8,118 nucleotides of DNA from positions 1-8,118 of the forward strand of contig JAGHCP010000170.1 in assembly GCA_021160415.1 (NCBI GenBank). The letters run 5' to 3'. Below are positions 1-6,522 of the stretch, piece by piece (the first letter of the stretch is position 1; the number at the start of each line of letters is the position of its first letter). This stretch comes from Desulfurococcales archaeon. GTDB taxonomy: Archaea > Thermoproteota > Thermoprotei_A > Sulfolobales > NBVN01. The notes beneath the pieces are model-generated. The model had not been told where the DNA came from. It made no database searches and worked only from the letters and a program-made list of their open reading frames with translations. The translations under genes were made by a program, and so were the position numbers.

Positions 1-374
1 CCTATGGATACTCTGGCAATAACTGCTTGCCGCACCCCTGACTCGATGGCTGCGAGGTACGTTGCTAGGGTTGGGAACGCCTGCATTGAGGGAGGAGCTG
101 TTAGGATGTCGATGGGATTCTGTTTATCCACGTCATCAATGAGACCCTCCCTCAAATAGTTGAGGACATCCTCCCCAACGAGCACCCCGAGAGCGACGGA
201 CTCCTCGAACGCCTCATGCTGGAACCACGCGCTGTGCGCGGCGACGGGCTTGAACACGGAGACCTTAAACCCTGCGGTCCTTAAAGCCTTAGCGAGGGAT
301 GTGGTGACGTAAGTCTTACCGGAGTCGTAGGGGAGGAGCCCTGAAACCACGACCACCCTCCCCAACCCACACAC
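1..374 (-). CDS. P-loop NTPase, BioD/CobQ-like (partial, N-terminal 124 codons)
   Basis: The reading frame is open from a GTG at 374 to the left edge, so only the N-terminal part is present. It begins MCGLGRVVVVSG and carries a Walker A P-loop, GLLPYDSGKT, at residues 12-21 directly after a hydrophobic beta strand. An FKPVAA segment follows near residues 41-46. A KPV in that place is typical of the dethiobiotin synthetase/CobQ/MinD (SIMIBI-like) P-loop group, so ATP or GTP binding in the cytosol is likely; substrate and pathway cannot be read. The GTG start is chosen because it precedes the beta strand and P-loop, lies about 30 nt downstream of a TATA box, and has no Shine-Dalgarno site, which suggests leaderless translation. 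A TTG at 365 is an alternative. The ATPase gene upstream on the same strand ends 70 bp away, so this is probably a separate transcription unit. Confidence 0.8.
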   Translation of the reverse strand, partial: MCGLGRVVVVSGLLPYDSGKTYVTTSLAKALRTAGFKVSVFKPVAAHSAWFQHEAFEESVALGVLVGEDVLNYLREGLIDDVDKQNPIDILTAPPSMQAFPTLATYLAAIESGVRQAVIARVSI

Positions 375-398
375 ACCCGAAGGAAGAAACGTTCCGGG

Positions 399-408
399 AA
401 TTATAACT
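399..408 (-). promoter_or_regulatory. TATA box of the P-loop NTPase gene
   Basis: On the minus strand this reads GTTATAATTC-like, the only strongly AT-rich stretch in the 70-bp gap. Its centre is about 30 nt upstream of the GTG at 374, the spacing expected if transcription starts at or just before the start codon. The absence of any GGAGG or GGTG motif in front of that GTG agrees with a leaderless transcript. Confidence 0.55.
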
Positions 409-444
409 GGTTCCTTAGGAGAAACCGCCTGTACCTTCTCAGCC

Positions 445-1788
445 TCATAGATCAAGGTCTGCTAGCGTAACTACTTCCTCGCCTCCTTCACCTTCCCTAG
501 CAATTATCAGGTACTTGACCTCGTTGAACCTTTCCGTGAAGCCTAGATACTCGGCCTTCCTTTCCAGGTTCCTTAGGTGTCTGGAGGCGTCCTTAGGCCC
601 CACCTTGCTCCACTTAACCTCGATTAGCTGGGCGATGCCACTTCTTTCGTTCAGTAGGGCTAGGTCGATCTCCACGCCCTTCCTCACCACCTTACCTACC
701 TTTGTGAAGGGTATGACGTATCCTTTCCTTTTGAGGATGGGGAGGAGGTCCCTGACTACCTCCTCGAACGCCCTGCCTAGGTAAGTTGGGAGTGCCTTCC
801 TAATCTCATTCAAGGCTTCATCGTACATCTCCAGCTCCATCAAGCTCCTAACCTTTTCGATGACGGAGTAGTTGAAGTTCATGAAGTAGTCGCGGATCAC
901 GTAGGTTCCTCTCCGTCCCCACAGGGGTGCTCTCCTGTCAACTATCCCGACCCTGCGTAGATTATCGAGGTAGGCTATTGCGTGAGTGTGTGGAAGGCCC
1001 GCGGCATCAGCTATTTTCCCTAAGGTCGTGGCACCTGAGGCCATAGCTCTGAGGATCCTTCCGTACACCGAGGGGTTTCTGAACTCCTCCCTAAGCATGA
1101 ATTCTGCCTCATCCCTGAGAGGACCTCCCTTACTTACGATTAGTTTCCCAACGTTCTCAACTAAGTCAACACTGTCATCAATTAGTCTAAGGTAGTAAGG
1201 CACGCCGCCGAAGACAGCGTAAGTAGTCATTCTCTCCATGCTCGAGTAGTTGGGGAGGAACTCCTTTAGAACCCAGGGCTTGAGGGGCTCCACCTTAATG
1301 GAGAAGGATCTCCTCCCGTAGAGCGGGGCACCACCTCCTAGGACATCACGCTCCATAACGCCGATCAGGCTACCGCAGAGCACGAGCAACATCCGAGTCT
1401 TAGGTAGGTACTCGTCGACGAAGAGCTGTAGCTCACTCATAACGCGTGGAGCCACCCTAACCCAATACGTGAACTCATCAATAACTACTAATTCGACCCC
1501 GGAGCTCCATGCATCCTTAAGCAACGCGTCAATCGACACGTACTCCTTACCCGCCCCGAACCCCTCCACAACCCTACCCACAGCACCTGCTAGGCCCCTC
1601 AGGTTATCGGCGTGGTTCGTTAACCTACTTAGGAAGTAAGCACCCCTAACCCCACGCATAAACTCCTTGAGGAGCCTCGTCTTCCCCACCCGCCTACGTC
1701 CATAGATAATCATCAGGCTAGGCCTCGACGACCACGACTCCATAAGAACCCTTAACTCATCATTCCTGTCAACGAACTTCTCAATCAA
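445..1788 (-). CDS. archaeal ATPase (ATPase_2) with C-terminal DUF234 nuclease-like domain
   Basis: This 447-residue cytosolic protein has the layout of the archaeal STAND/AAA-like ATPase family. Walker A is GRRRVGKT (residues 30-37), Walker B is LVVIDE (100-105), a sensor-like LCGS sits at 137-140, and the family's GGVPYYL is at 194-200. A winged-helix region follows at about 240-295, then RDYFMNFNY at 299-307, matching the family's aromatic linker. The C-terminal part (about 335-447) is DUF234-like: GRAFEE (338-343), EIDLALL (373-379) and IEVKW (389-393) form a PD-(D/E)XK-type pattern with E342, D375, E390 and K392 as candidate active-site residues. Start is TTG at 1788, preceded by AGGTGT four bases away; the protein then begins MIEKFVDR, as family members usually do. 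Length is normal and the frame is intact. The biological role of this expanded archaeal family is not established. It is transcribed divergently from vapBC. Confidence 0.88.
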   Translation of the reverse strand: MIEKFVDRNDELRVLMESWSSRPSLMIIYGRRRVGKTRLLKEFMRGVRGAYFLSRLTNHADNLRGLAGAVGRVVEGFGAGKEYVSIDALLKDAWSSGVELVVIDEFTYWVRVAPRVMSELQLFVDEYLPKTRMLLVLCGSLIGVMERDVLGGGAPLYGRRSFSIKVEPLKPWVLKEFLPNYSSMERMTTYAVFGGVPYYLRLIDDSVDLVENVGKLIVSKGGPLRDEAEFMLREEFRNPSVYGRILRAMASGATTLGKIADAAGLPHTHAIAYLDNLRRVGIVDRRAPLWGRRGTYVIRDYFMNFNYSVIEKVRSLMELEMYDEALNEIRKALPTYLGRAFEEVVRDLLPILKRKGYVIPFTKVGKVVRKGVEIDLALLNERSGIAQLIEVKWSKVGPKDASRHLRNLERKAEYLGFTERFNEVKYLIIAREGEGGEEVVTLADLDL

Positions 1789-1792
1789 AGTT

Positions 1793-1830
1793 ACACCTAA
1801 ATTATAATAATTTAGACGTATAATATAACT
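1793..1830 (-). promoter_or_regulatory. promoter and ribosome binding site of the DUF234 ATPase gene
   Basis: On the minus strand a TATA-like AGTTATATTATAC lies at 1830-1818, about 36 nt before the TTG start. A second AT-rich block, TATTATAAT, lies at 1810-1802. Using the outer element, transcription would begin near 1798, leaving a leader of about 10 nt that just contains the AGGTGT Shine-Dalgarno site at 1798-1793. The inner element would be too close to the start codon for an archaeal promoter unless translation starts further downstream. Confidence 0.5.
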
Positions 1831-1854
1831 AGGTGCTCATCGATTCACTTCGCT

Positions 1855-1876
1855 GGGTCATGCCGTATCCTGACCC
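1855..1876. promoter_or_regulatory. inverted repeat in the divergent promoter region, candidate operator
   Basis: GGGTCA at 1855-1860 and TGACCC at 1871-1876 are perfect 6-bp inverted arms separated by 10 bp. The element lies between the two divergent TATA boxes, upstream of both transcription units, and could bind a dimeric regulator acting on either promoter. Weak RNA structure or chance are alternatives, because the arms are short and no downstream sequence supports a terminator. Confidence 0.3.
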
Positions 1877-1938
1877 TCAACTATAGCGTGCAGACTGTGT
1901 AGTTAGGAGGATGTAGTTCTAGGTTGAGGTGGTAGGGA

Positions 1939-1946
1939 TTTATTAT
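1939..1946 (+). promoter_or_regulatory. TATA box of the vapBC operon
   Basis: TTTATTAT, centred near 1943 and preceded by purine-rich TAGGGA that could serve as a BRE, sits about 40 nt upstream of the antitoxin start. Transcription would begin near 1969, giving a very short leader that still includes the GGGTGA ribosome binding site. Confidence 0.45.
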
Positions 1947-1954
1947 GTGGCTAA

Positions 1955-1986
1955 ACTAGGTTTAACTTAGGGTGAACTTAGGTTGA
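1955..1986 (+). repeat. three tandem imperfect 10-11 bp repeats, candidate AbrB autoregulatory operator
   Basis: Three consecutive units read ACTAGGTTTA (1955-1964), ACTTAGGGTGA (1965-1975) and ACTTAGGTTGA (1976-1986). A further related copy, CTAGGTTGA, is at 1919-1927 on the other side of the TATA box. The series covers the predicted transcription start, the ribosome binding site (GGGTGA, 1970-1975) and the TTG start of the antitoxin. Type II antitoxins usually repress their own promoter, so binding by the AbrB-type protein is a reasonable inference. Part of the similarity could simply come from Shine-Dalgarno-like sequence. Confidence 0.4.
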
Positions 1987-2249
1987 CTCTGAAGCTTAAA
2001 GTAGGTCGGAAGGGCTACATAATACTTCCTAAATCCGTTAGGGAGGCCGTCGGTGTTGAGGAGGGTGATGAGTTAGTGGTGGAGATAAGGGACGGCATCC
2101 TACTTAAGCCAGTGAGGAAGGTGGATGTGGAGGGGGTTAGGGAAGCCCTCCGGAAACACCTTCAGGTACTGAGGAACCTGGAGGGAAGGAAGGAGCCTAA
2201 GCTCGGTGACCTCAGAACTGTGAGCTTGGAGGGAGAGTTCATTGAGTAA
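1983..2249 (+). CDS. vapB: AbrB/SpoVT-type antitoxin (VapB)
   Basis: This 88-residue protein has a swapped-hairpin AbrB domain at residues 2-44, with the characteristic KVGRKGYIILPKSVREAVGV stretch (6-25) followed by EGDELVVEIRDGILLKP (27-43). The basic, partly helical C-terminal tail (about 47-88) is the part expected to wrap around and inhibit the PIN toxin. The start is TTG at 1983: GGGTGA lies seven bases upstream, and the AbrB fold begins straight after it. The stop overlaps the toxin start by 8 bp, which argues for translational coupling. By family precedent the protein binds DNA as a dimer and represses its own operon; the direct repeats at its start codon are a plausible target. The family assignment is clear; which VapC RNA target is protected cannot be said. 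Confidence 0.9.
   Translation: MTLKLKVGRKGYIILPKSVREAVGVEEGDELVVEIRDGILLKPVRKVDVEGVREALRKHLQVLRNLEGRKEPKLGDLRTVSLEGEFIE
2228..2234 (+). promoter_or_regulatory. ribosome binding site of the PIN toxin gene
   Basis: GGAGGGA inside the antitoxin coding sequence, nine bases (counted from GGAGG) before the TTG at 2242, is a strong Shine-Dalgarno site. It fixes this unusual start codon and supports coupled translation of antitoxin and toxin. Confidence 0.6.
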
Positions 2250-2661
2250 GGTCTTCGTCGATGCGAACCTACTCATTTACTTAAACACTGTGACTAATGC
2301 GGAGCTTAGGAGCTTGCTAGAAAGCTTCTACTTAGACCTCCTAACCAGGTATAAGGCGTTCACAGACCCTCTAGTGCTGGATGAGTTGATTTACGTCTCG
2401 AAAGTTAAGTATGGTGTTCCGTACGACGTGAGTCTCGAATTCATTGATGCCGTAGTAAAGCCTTACGTAGTCCTCCTGCCGATAGGGGAGGACGAATTCA
2501 ATGAGGCCGCTAAAGCCGTCAGGGATTACGGGATGAAGCCGTCTGACGCTCTACATTACGGCGCGATGCGGACCCGAGGTATACCACTTATAGCGTCCGA
2601 AGACTCCGACTTCGACGGCCTGCCTGAGGTGAAGAGAATTTGGGCTGTTCCGAATCGTTGA
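2242..2661 (+). CDS. vapC: PIN-domain ribonuclease toxin (VapC)
   Basis: This 139-residue single PIN domain has the usual length for VapC. The acidic active-site residues are all present: D7 in VFVDANLLIY, E48 in VLDELIYV, D102 in KPSDALHYGAM and D121 (with D123 and D125) in ASEDSDFDG. These would hold the divalent metal that cleaves RNA, so the toxin looks catalytically intact. The TTG start at 2242 lies within the end of the antitoxin gene and has a GGAGGGA site upstream; starting here puts the catalytic VDAN strand at the normal N-terminal position. The pair with the AbrB-type gene makes a standard VapBC module. VapC proteins often cut tRNA or rRNA, but the substrate cannot be deduced here. 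No flanking mobile element is visible. Confidence 0.92.
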   Translation: MSKVFVDANLLIYLNTVTNAELRSLLESFYLDLLTRYKAFTDPLVLDELIYVSKVKYGVPYDVSLEFIDAVVKPYVVLLPIGEDEFNEAAKAVRDYGMKPSDALHYGAMRTRGIPLIASEDSDFDGLPEVKRIWAVPNR

Positions 2662-2723
2662 GTCCGTGAAGACCGGGCCAGCGACCTCACAGACTTTCAT
2701 GAATTAAGGCCTGCCAGTCAATT

Positions 2724-2957
2724 CTAGCGGGTTTCTTCGTCTCCCTTAACGCAGGCTCTTGAGAGGGCCCACGCCCTGAGGAGTGTTACTCCGCCGCCGA
2801 GGGTGGTGAACCCTATCAGAACTGAGAGGAGGCTTGAGGGGACGTCCCTACCCATCATCAGCGCTATACCGACGTAGAAGACGTAGAGGCTGAAAGCGAT
2901 TAGCGCGACACCGACCGCCGGCGTCAAGTAGTCCTTGAAAGCCATCCCTAGCCCCAC
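2724..2957 (-). CDS. small two-segment membrane protein, last gene of the MoxR operon
   Basis: The 77-residue product has two hydrophobic segments at about residues 12-35 and 40-61, joined by a short MGRDVPSS turn, and a charged tail ending KGDEETR. I do not recognise a family. The longest reading starts at a GTG (2957) that overlaps the end of the preceding gene by 10 bp. An ATG at 2945, giving MAFKDYLTP and 73 residues, has GTGGGG six bases upstream and would begin two bases after the preceding stop; it may be the true start. Its tight link to the upstream membrane-protein gene suggests co-expression and perhaps a small accessory subunit in the same membrane complex. The hydrophobic pattern and operon position support a real gene, but no function can be assigned. 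Confidence 0.7.
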   Translation of the reverse strand: MGLGMAFKDYLTPAVGVALIAFSLYVFYVGIALMMGRDVPSSLLSVLIGFTTLGGGVTLLRAWALSRACVKGDEETR

Positions 2958-4162
2958 AAGATAGTTATGAGGGCCCTAAGTAAATATGTTAACTCCTTGA
3001 AAGTTGAGACAGCGTCGCTGAAGTACGAGGTAATCGTTCCTGGCAGCCCCCAAATCCATGGTGTCCTCACCTCGTGAATCGTTGGGGGCTCGCCCCCCAG
3101 CCCTAAGGATCTCATGAGGACGTGCTCAAACCCTTGAAGCCCGGAAACCCCGTACAGTAGAATCACGTAGAACGTCAGTAGCGCCGCAGGTATCGCTATA
3201 TACATCACTGAGTACCTCCTGAATCTCCGCATCCGCATATCGCCCGGCATGATGAGGGCCTCAGCACCACCTCTGACCCCCCTATACAGAAGGTAAGTGA
3301 TTAGGATGCCCAGACCTAAGGAAATCAGGCCTGAGATCCCTGAGCGGAGGTCCTCCCTTAGATAGGTGATGAGAGGCGCAGCGCTCACTGCGGGCCTCAC
3401 GGCCGGAGCCACTATGAACCAAGCCACGAGGGCTACGAAGGTGAGGGATGAGTACTTCATGAGCCTTAAGTACCAGGCCCTACCCTCAATAAGAGCTTGA
3501 AGCTCGGCCTTCATGTGTGCATTACCAGCAGCTAACGCGTATCCCCTCGACATGGCGAGAACCTCACTTAATGTCTCCCCCAAGTACCTGCTGACGACGT
3601 AGGCAGTGAAGATCGATAGGAAGACGACCAGCATCACCGAGCCCGCCCTGGTGGAGAGGAACGCACCCAGCACAACCTCCGTTAACCCGTTCGCCGCTAC
3701 TGCAGCGTCCTTAAGCCCCACCGCGAGGTAGGCTGACCAGTAACCCGTGGAGATGTATGTGAGAGCCAACGCGGCAACGACTACTGAGGTTGCGGCTGCC
3801 CCTTTAAGCCCGACGCTGACCCTCCTCCCGTAGCCCCCAACAGTCAACGCCTTGCCGAGAATGTCTGCGTGGAGCATGAGGAGCGAGTAAATAAGGGTTT
3901 CAGCGGGTGATGGGTAAGGAATTCTGTTCGCCTGAAGCACCGCAGTCACGACTACGTAGTAAGTAACTATAAATTCCGACCTCCCGTAGTACATACCCAG
4001 CGGTATGAGTGCCGCTGCGGCGGCGGGGATCAGCTTGAAGATATCTGGGAGAAGAGCCGCGCCCTCGAAAACCCTGTAGAGCGGGTACGCCGTCAGCGCC
4101 AGGTAGAGCGCGACGTACGCGGCCCTCCGCTTCACGGATGCGTTCCTCAGGTCGGACCTCAT
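2948..4162 (-). CDS. polytopic membrane protein of the MoxR-DUF58 operon, unclassified
   Basis: This is a protein of 404 residues with about nine hydrophobic segments, near residues 13-31, 42-57, 63-78, 89-107, 121-139, 174-192, 237-255, 276-294 and 318-338. A conserved-looking basic patch, GDMRMRRFRRYS (about 307-318), precedes the last of these and would lie in the cytosol. The final 60 residues are partly amphipathic (EPPTIHEVRTPWIWGLPG and onward) and may sit on the membrane surface. I recognise no family; it lacks clear transporter, SpoIIM or RDD signatures. Start: the ATG at 4162 shares one base with the DUF58 stop (TGATG) and has GGTGAG six bases upstream; the GTG at 4165, three bases earlier, is the alternative. 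This coupling to DUF58 suggests it is the membrane partner or client of the MoxR-DUF58 pair, but that is inference. Confidence 0.82.
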   Translation of the reverse strand: MRSDLRNASVKRRAAYVALYLALTAYPLYRVFEGAALLPDIFKLIPAAAAALIPLGMYYGRSEFIVTYYVVVTAVLQANRIPYPSPAETLIYSLLMLHADILGKALTVGGYGRRVSVGLKGAAATSVVVAALALTYISTGYWSAYLAVGLKDAAVAANGLTEVVLGAFLSTRAGSVMLVVFLSIFTAYVVSRYLGETLSEVLAMSRGYALAAGNAHMKAELQALIEGRAWYLRLMKYSSLTFVALVAWFIVAPAVRPAVSAAPLITYLREDLRSGISGLISLGLGILITYLLYRGVRGGAEALIMPGDMRMRRFRRYSVMYIAIPAALLTFYVILLYGVSGLQGFEHVLMRSLGLGGEPPTIHEVRTPWIWGLPGTITSYFSDAVSTFKELTYLLRALITILWG

Positions 4163-5520
4163 CACGTACTCACCAGCCTGAACCTCTCCACGTAGGACAT
4201 CAGCTTAGGGAGGAGCGTTGTGGGGCCGACCTGAATTACGTCGATCCCTCTCCTCGCGAGCTCCTTCCCGTACCTCCTCACCTCCATGATCCCCTTAACC
4301 GATAACGCCAGGTACACACCTGCCTCCATCCCTGAAAGGCCTTGAAGCTCGTAAAGCTCTGGGAGGGGTGAAACCACCACTAACTTGTGGTGCTGGGTCG
4401 ACAGCTTCACCCCGACCTCCCTGAGAGCCCTCACCTCCGCATGAAGCGACCCTCCCCTGTAGGCCAGCGGGTCAAGCGTCGTGAAGACCATGAAGAGCAC
4501 CTTCGTCCTCTTAGGGACGGCCTTAACGGCCTCCCTTATCGCGTCACCTAAAGTAGTTTTAGGGACCCATGATCCCCACTCAACTTGGGAAACCGCCTTC
4601 AGGATCCTGTAGTAGTGAGGCCTCCCCCTCCCAACAGGGACGATTGCTGTTTCCCTACCCCTAACCACGAGGCCTACCCAATCACCCCTCCTGAGCAAGT
4701 AGCTCGCAAGCCCTGAGATGAGCCTCGTAGACTCCTCAATCATTGTCCTCCCTAGGTACCCGAACATCATCGCTGGCGAAGCATCCAGCACGAATACGAC
4801 GTGGAGGCTTGACTCCATCTCAAAAGTCTTCACATGTAGCTTACCTGTCCTCGCCAAGGCTTTCCACTCGATGAACCTGAAGTCATCTCCGGGGAAGTAC
4901 TCCCTTAAACCCATGAATTCGTTGCCTAAGCCCTTCATACCTGACTTGGTCTGCCCGAGGCTGGAAGTGACCCACCTCCTGAAGGAGGATTTTGGGAGTG
5001 GGTAGGGCTTAGGGTAGGCCTGAACCTCTTCAACGCTTCCAGGTATGATCAACCTGTACGAGAAAAGGCCTAGAGGGTCCTTAACCACGGCCTCCACACC
5101 CCTGAAGACGTGCTTACCTAGCCTAGCCCTAACCCTGTACGTGAAGGTGAAGGTTCCTTTCGCAGGGAGGGTTGCCTGAACGATGCTGGACCCGGAGACC
5201 AGCTTGAAGTGCTTGGGGTACAGGTCTGAGAGCTCGACGTAAAGTACCGGTATCCATGAAGGGTTGCTGACCTCAACACGTATCTCAGCCTCCTCACCCT
5301 CAATTAAGGGCTTCCTGTACTCCCTCACCACCTTAACTCTGTAGGCAACCTTCCCACCGACCTCAGCAACCAGCTTCATGAACCCTAAGTACGCTATCGC
5401 TATGCTTAAAGAGTAGAGCAAAGCCTCAGGGACTGACGTGGTGTAGAGTAGCGGGACGCCCACTATCAGGGATACCGCTAGAAGGTAGGCAAGGAGCCTC
5501 GGTGTTACGGCTTCCTCCAT
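4162..5520 (-). CDS. DUF58 protein with von Willebrand A-type domain
   Basis: This 452-residue protein has two N-terminal membrane segments (about 8-27 and 30-50), a beta-rich region (about 60-160, with EGEEAEIRVEVSNPSW and VKDPLGLF), then the DUF58 signature: GLREYFPGDDFRFIEW (204-219) and KLHVKTFE (227-234). A VWA-like fold follows, with the first MIDAS loop VFVLDASPAM at 242-251. The MIDAS looks degenerate: D246 and S248 are kept, but the second serine is A250, and the later SD pair appears as T347-T348 in VFTTLDP. T322 may be the MIDAS threonine. In bacteria and archaea such proteins are encoded beside MoxR ATPases and are thought to act as their substrate adaptors or clients at the membrane. 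The ATG at 5520 starts 24 bp after the moxR stop, with a weak AGGA in front. No C-terminal membrane anchor is seen. Confidence 0.92.
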   Translation of the reverse strand: MEEAVTPRLLAYLLAVSLIVGVPLLYTTSVPEALLYSLSIAIAYLGFMKLVAEVGGKVAYRVKVVREYRKPLIEGEEAEIRVEVSNPSWIPVLYVELSDLYPKHFKLVSGSSIVQATLPAKGTFTFTYRVRARLGKHVFRGVEAVVKDPLGLFSYRLIIPGSVEEVQAYPKPYPLPKSSFRRWVTSSLGQTKSGMKGLGNEFMGLREYFPGDDFRFIEWKALARTGKLHVKTFEMESSLHVVFVLDASPAMMFGYLGRTMIEESTRLISGLASYLLRRGDWVGLVVRGRETAIVPVGRGRPHYYRILKAVSQVEWGSWVPKTTLGDAIREAVKAVPKRTKVLFMVFTTLDPLAYRGGSLHAEVRALREVGVKLSTQHHKLVVVSPLPELYELQGLSGMEAGVYLALSVKGIMEVRRYGKELARRGIDVIQVGPTTLLPKLMSYVERFRLVST

Positions 5521-5528
5521 TCCTGCGT

Positions 5529-5548
5529 TTGAGGGCTGAATGCCTCAA
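5529..5548 (-). other. short inverted repeat across the moxR stop and the intergenic gap
   Basis: On the minus strand TTGAGGC, ATTCA and GCCCTCAA can form a hairpin of seven pairs with one bulged C and a five-base loop. It includes the TGA stop of the MoxR gene and fills most of the 24-bp gap before the DUF58 start. There is no T-run after it, so a terminator is unlikely. It could influence mRNA stability or coupling between the two genes, or it may be chance. Confidence 0.3.
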
Positions 5549-6522
5549 CCCTCCACTCCAGGGGTTGGTACAGGTACGGACCTGAGGACGTTCTCCACCA
5601 CCTTATCGGGCGTGACCCCCTCCAGCTCCGCCTCGGGTGATAGGATTATCCTGTGCCTGAGGACGTGGGGAGCCATCTCCTTAACATCGTCCGGTATGAC
5701 GAAGTCCCTCCCATTCATGAGTGCGTTCACCTTGCTCGTGAGGTACAGTGAGATCGCCGCCCTGGGCGAGCCCCCTAACTTAACGGTGGGTTGCCTGTGG
5801 GTCTCCTCAATCAGGTTAACGATGTACTCCTCAACCTCCTCACCTACGCGGACCTCGGGGAGCATCACCCTGACGCGGAGGACGTGCTCCGCCCCGGCGA
5901 CGGGCTCAACCTCGAACCGCTCTATGTAGTGGGACCTCCTTAGGATTTCCTTCATCTCCTCGTGGGTGGGAAGACCTACGTCCACCTTCAGAAGGAACCT
6001 GTCTAGCTGGGCTTCCGGGAGGGGAAAAGTGCCCTCCATCTCGATAGGGTTCTGAGTGGCTATAACTATGAAGGGCTCGGGGAGTCGGAACGTCATCCCC
6101 TCAATCGTTACCTGCCTTTCCTGCATGGTCTCAAGGAGCGCTGACTGGGTCCTCGGTGAGGCCCTATTTATCTCGTCGAATAGAACTATGTTCGCGAAGA
6201 CGGGGCCCTTCCTGAGCCTGAATTCGGATGTCTTAGGGTCGTATATGAACGTCCCTATTATGTCTGCGGGTAGGAGGTCAGGGGTAGCCTGAATCCTCGA
6301 GTAAGTCATGCTGAAGGCCCTAGCTATGGTCTTCGCTATCAAGGTCTTAGCCACTCCAGGAACCCCCTCCAGCAGTACGTGGCCGCCGCAGTACAGCGCG
6401 GTGAGCACGGCCTTAATGACCTCGGACTTCCCTACGATGACCTTCCCTGCCTCCCTCAGGATCGCGTCGGTGACCTCCTTAATGAACTTCGGGCCAACAT
6501 CAGTGGATGACTGACTCAACAC
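5545..6522 (-). CDS. moxR: MoxR-family AAA+ ATPase
   Basis: This 325-residue cytosolic AAA+ protein is typical in length and intact in all motifs. Walker A is GVPGVAKT (53-60), Walker B is IVLFDEINRA (112-121), sensor 1 is ATQNP with N158, the arginine finger is R175 in EAQLDRF, and sensor 2 is R254 in GSPRA. The family tail PDDVKEMAPHVLRHRI is at 277-292. MoxR ATPases form hexamers and are linked to chaperone-like maturation of VWA-containing partners; the DUF58 gene directly downstream fits that role. The GTG start at 6522 lies inside the end of the DUF4350 gene (23-bp overlap) and is backed by GAGGTG nine bases upstream; a TTG at 6519 is possible. It could belong to the APE2220 or TM0930 type subfamilies, but the subfamily was not determined. 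Family identity is certain; the client is unknown. Confidence 0.96.
   Translation of the reverse strand: MLSQSSTDVGPKFIKEVTDAILREAGKVIVGKSEVIKAVLTALYCGGHVLLEGVPGVAKTLIAKTIARAFSMTYSRIQATPDLLPADIIGTFIYDPKTSEFRLRKGPVFANIVLFDEINRASPRTQSALLETMQERQVTIEGMTFRLPEPFIVIATQNPIEMEGTFPLPEAQLDRFLLKVDVGLPTHEEMKEILRRSHYIERFEVEPVAGAEHVLRVRVMLPEVRVGEEVEEYIVNLIEETHRQPTVKLGGSPRAAISLYLTSKVNALMNGRDFVIPDDVKEMAPHVLRHRIILSPEAELEGVTPDKVVENVLRSVPVPTPGVEG

Noticed and set aside
515..784. Plus-strand open frame within the DUF234 ATPase gene
   Set aside because: It is antisense to a gene with clear ATPase and DUF234 motifs; its translation is serine/leucine-rich with no domain or supported start.
1789..1982. Possible tRNA or small RNA gene in the divergent spacer
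   Set aside because: I saw no acceptor stem, T-loop GGTTC core or C/D box pair; TATA-like elements, repeats and a ribosome binding site account for much of the spacer.
445..2661. A mobile island carrying the ATPase and vapBC
   Set aside because: No transposase, integrase, terminal repeats or tRNA attachment site, and base composition and start-codon use look the same as in the neighbouring genes.
2662..2723. Terminators between the convergent vapC and small membrane-protein genes
   Set aside because: Neither strand shows a T-run after the stop codons, and the GGCC-rich matches do not form a convincing stem.
4718..5005. Plus-strand open frame inside the DUF58 gene
   Set aside because: It runs antisense through the DUF58 signature region, whose protein-level conservation is evident; the antisense product has no recognisable features.
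5118..5303. Same-strand alternative frame inside the DUF58 gene
   Set aside because: Arg/Ser/Pro-rich out-of-frame translation of the beta-rich region of DUF58, with no independent start signals.
5540..5929. Plus-strand 129-codon open frame opposite moxR
   Set aside because: Ser/Thr-rich translation typical of the complement of a GC-rich coding strand; the MoxR sensor 2 and C-terminal motifs are on the other strand.
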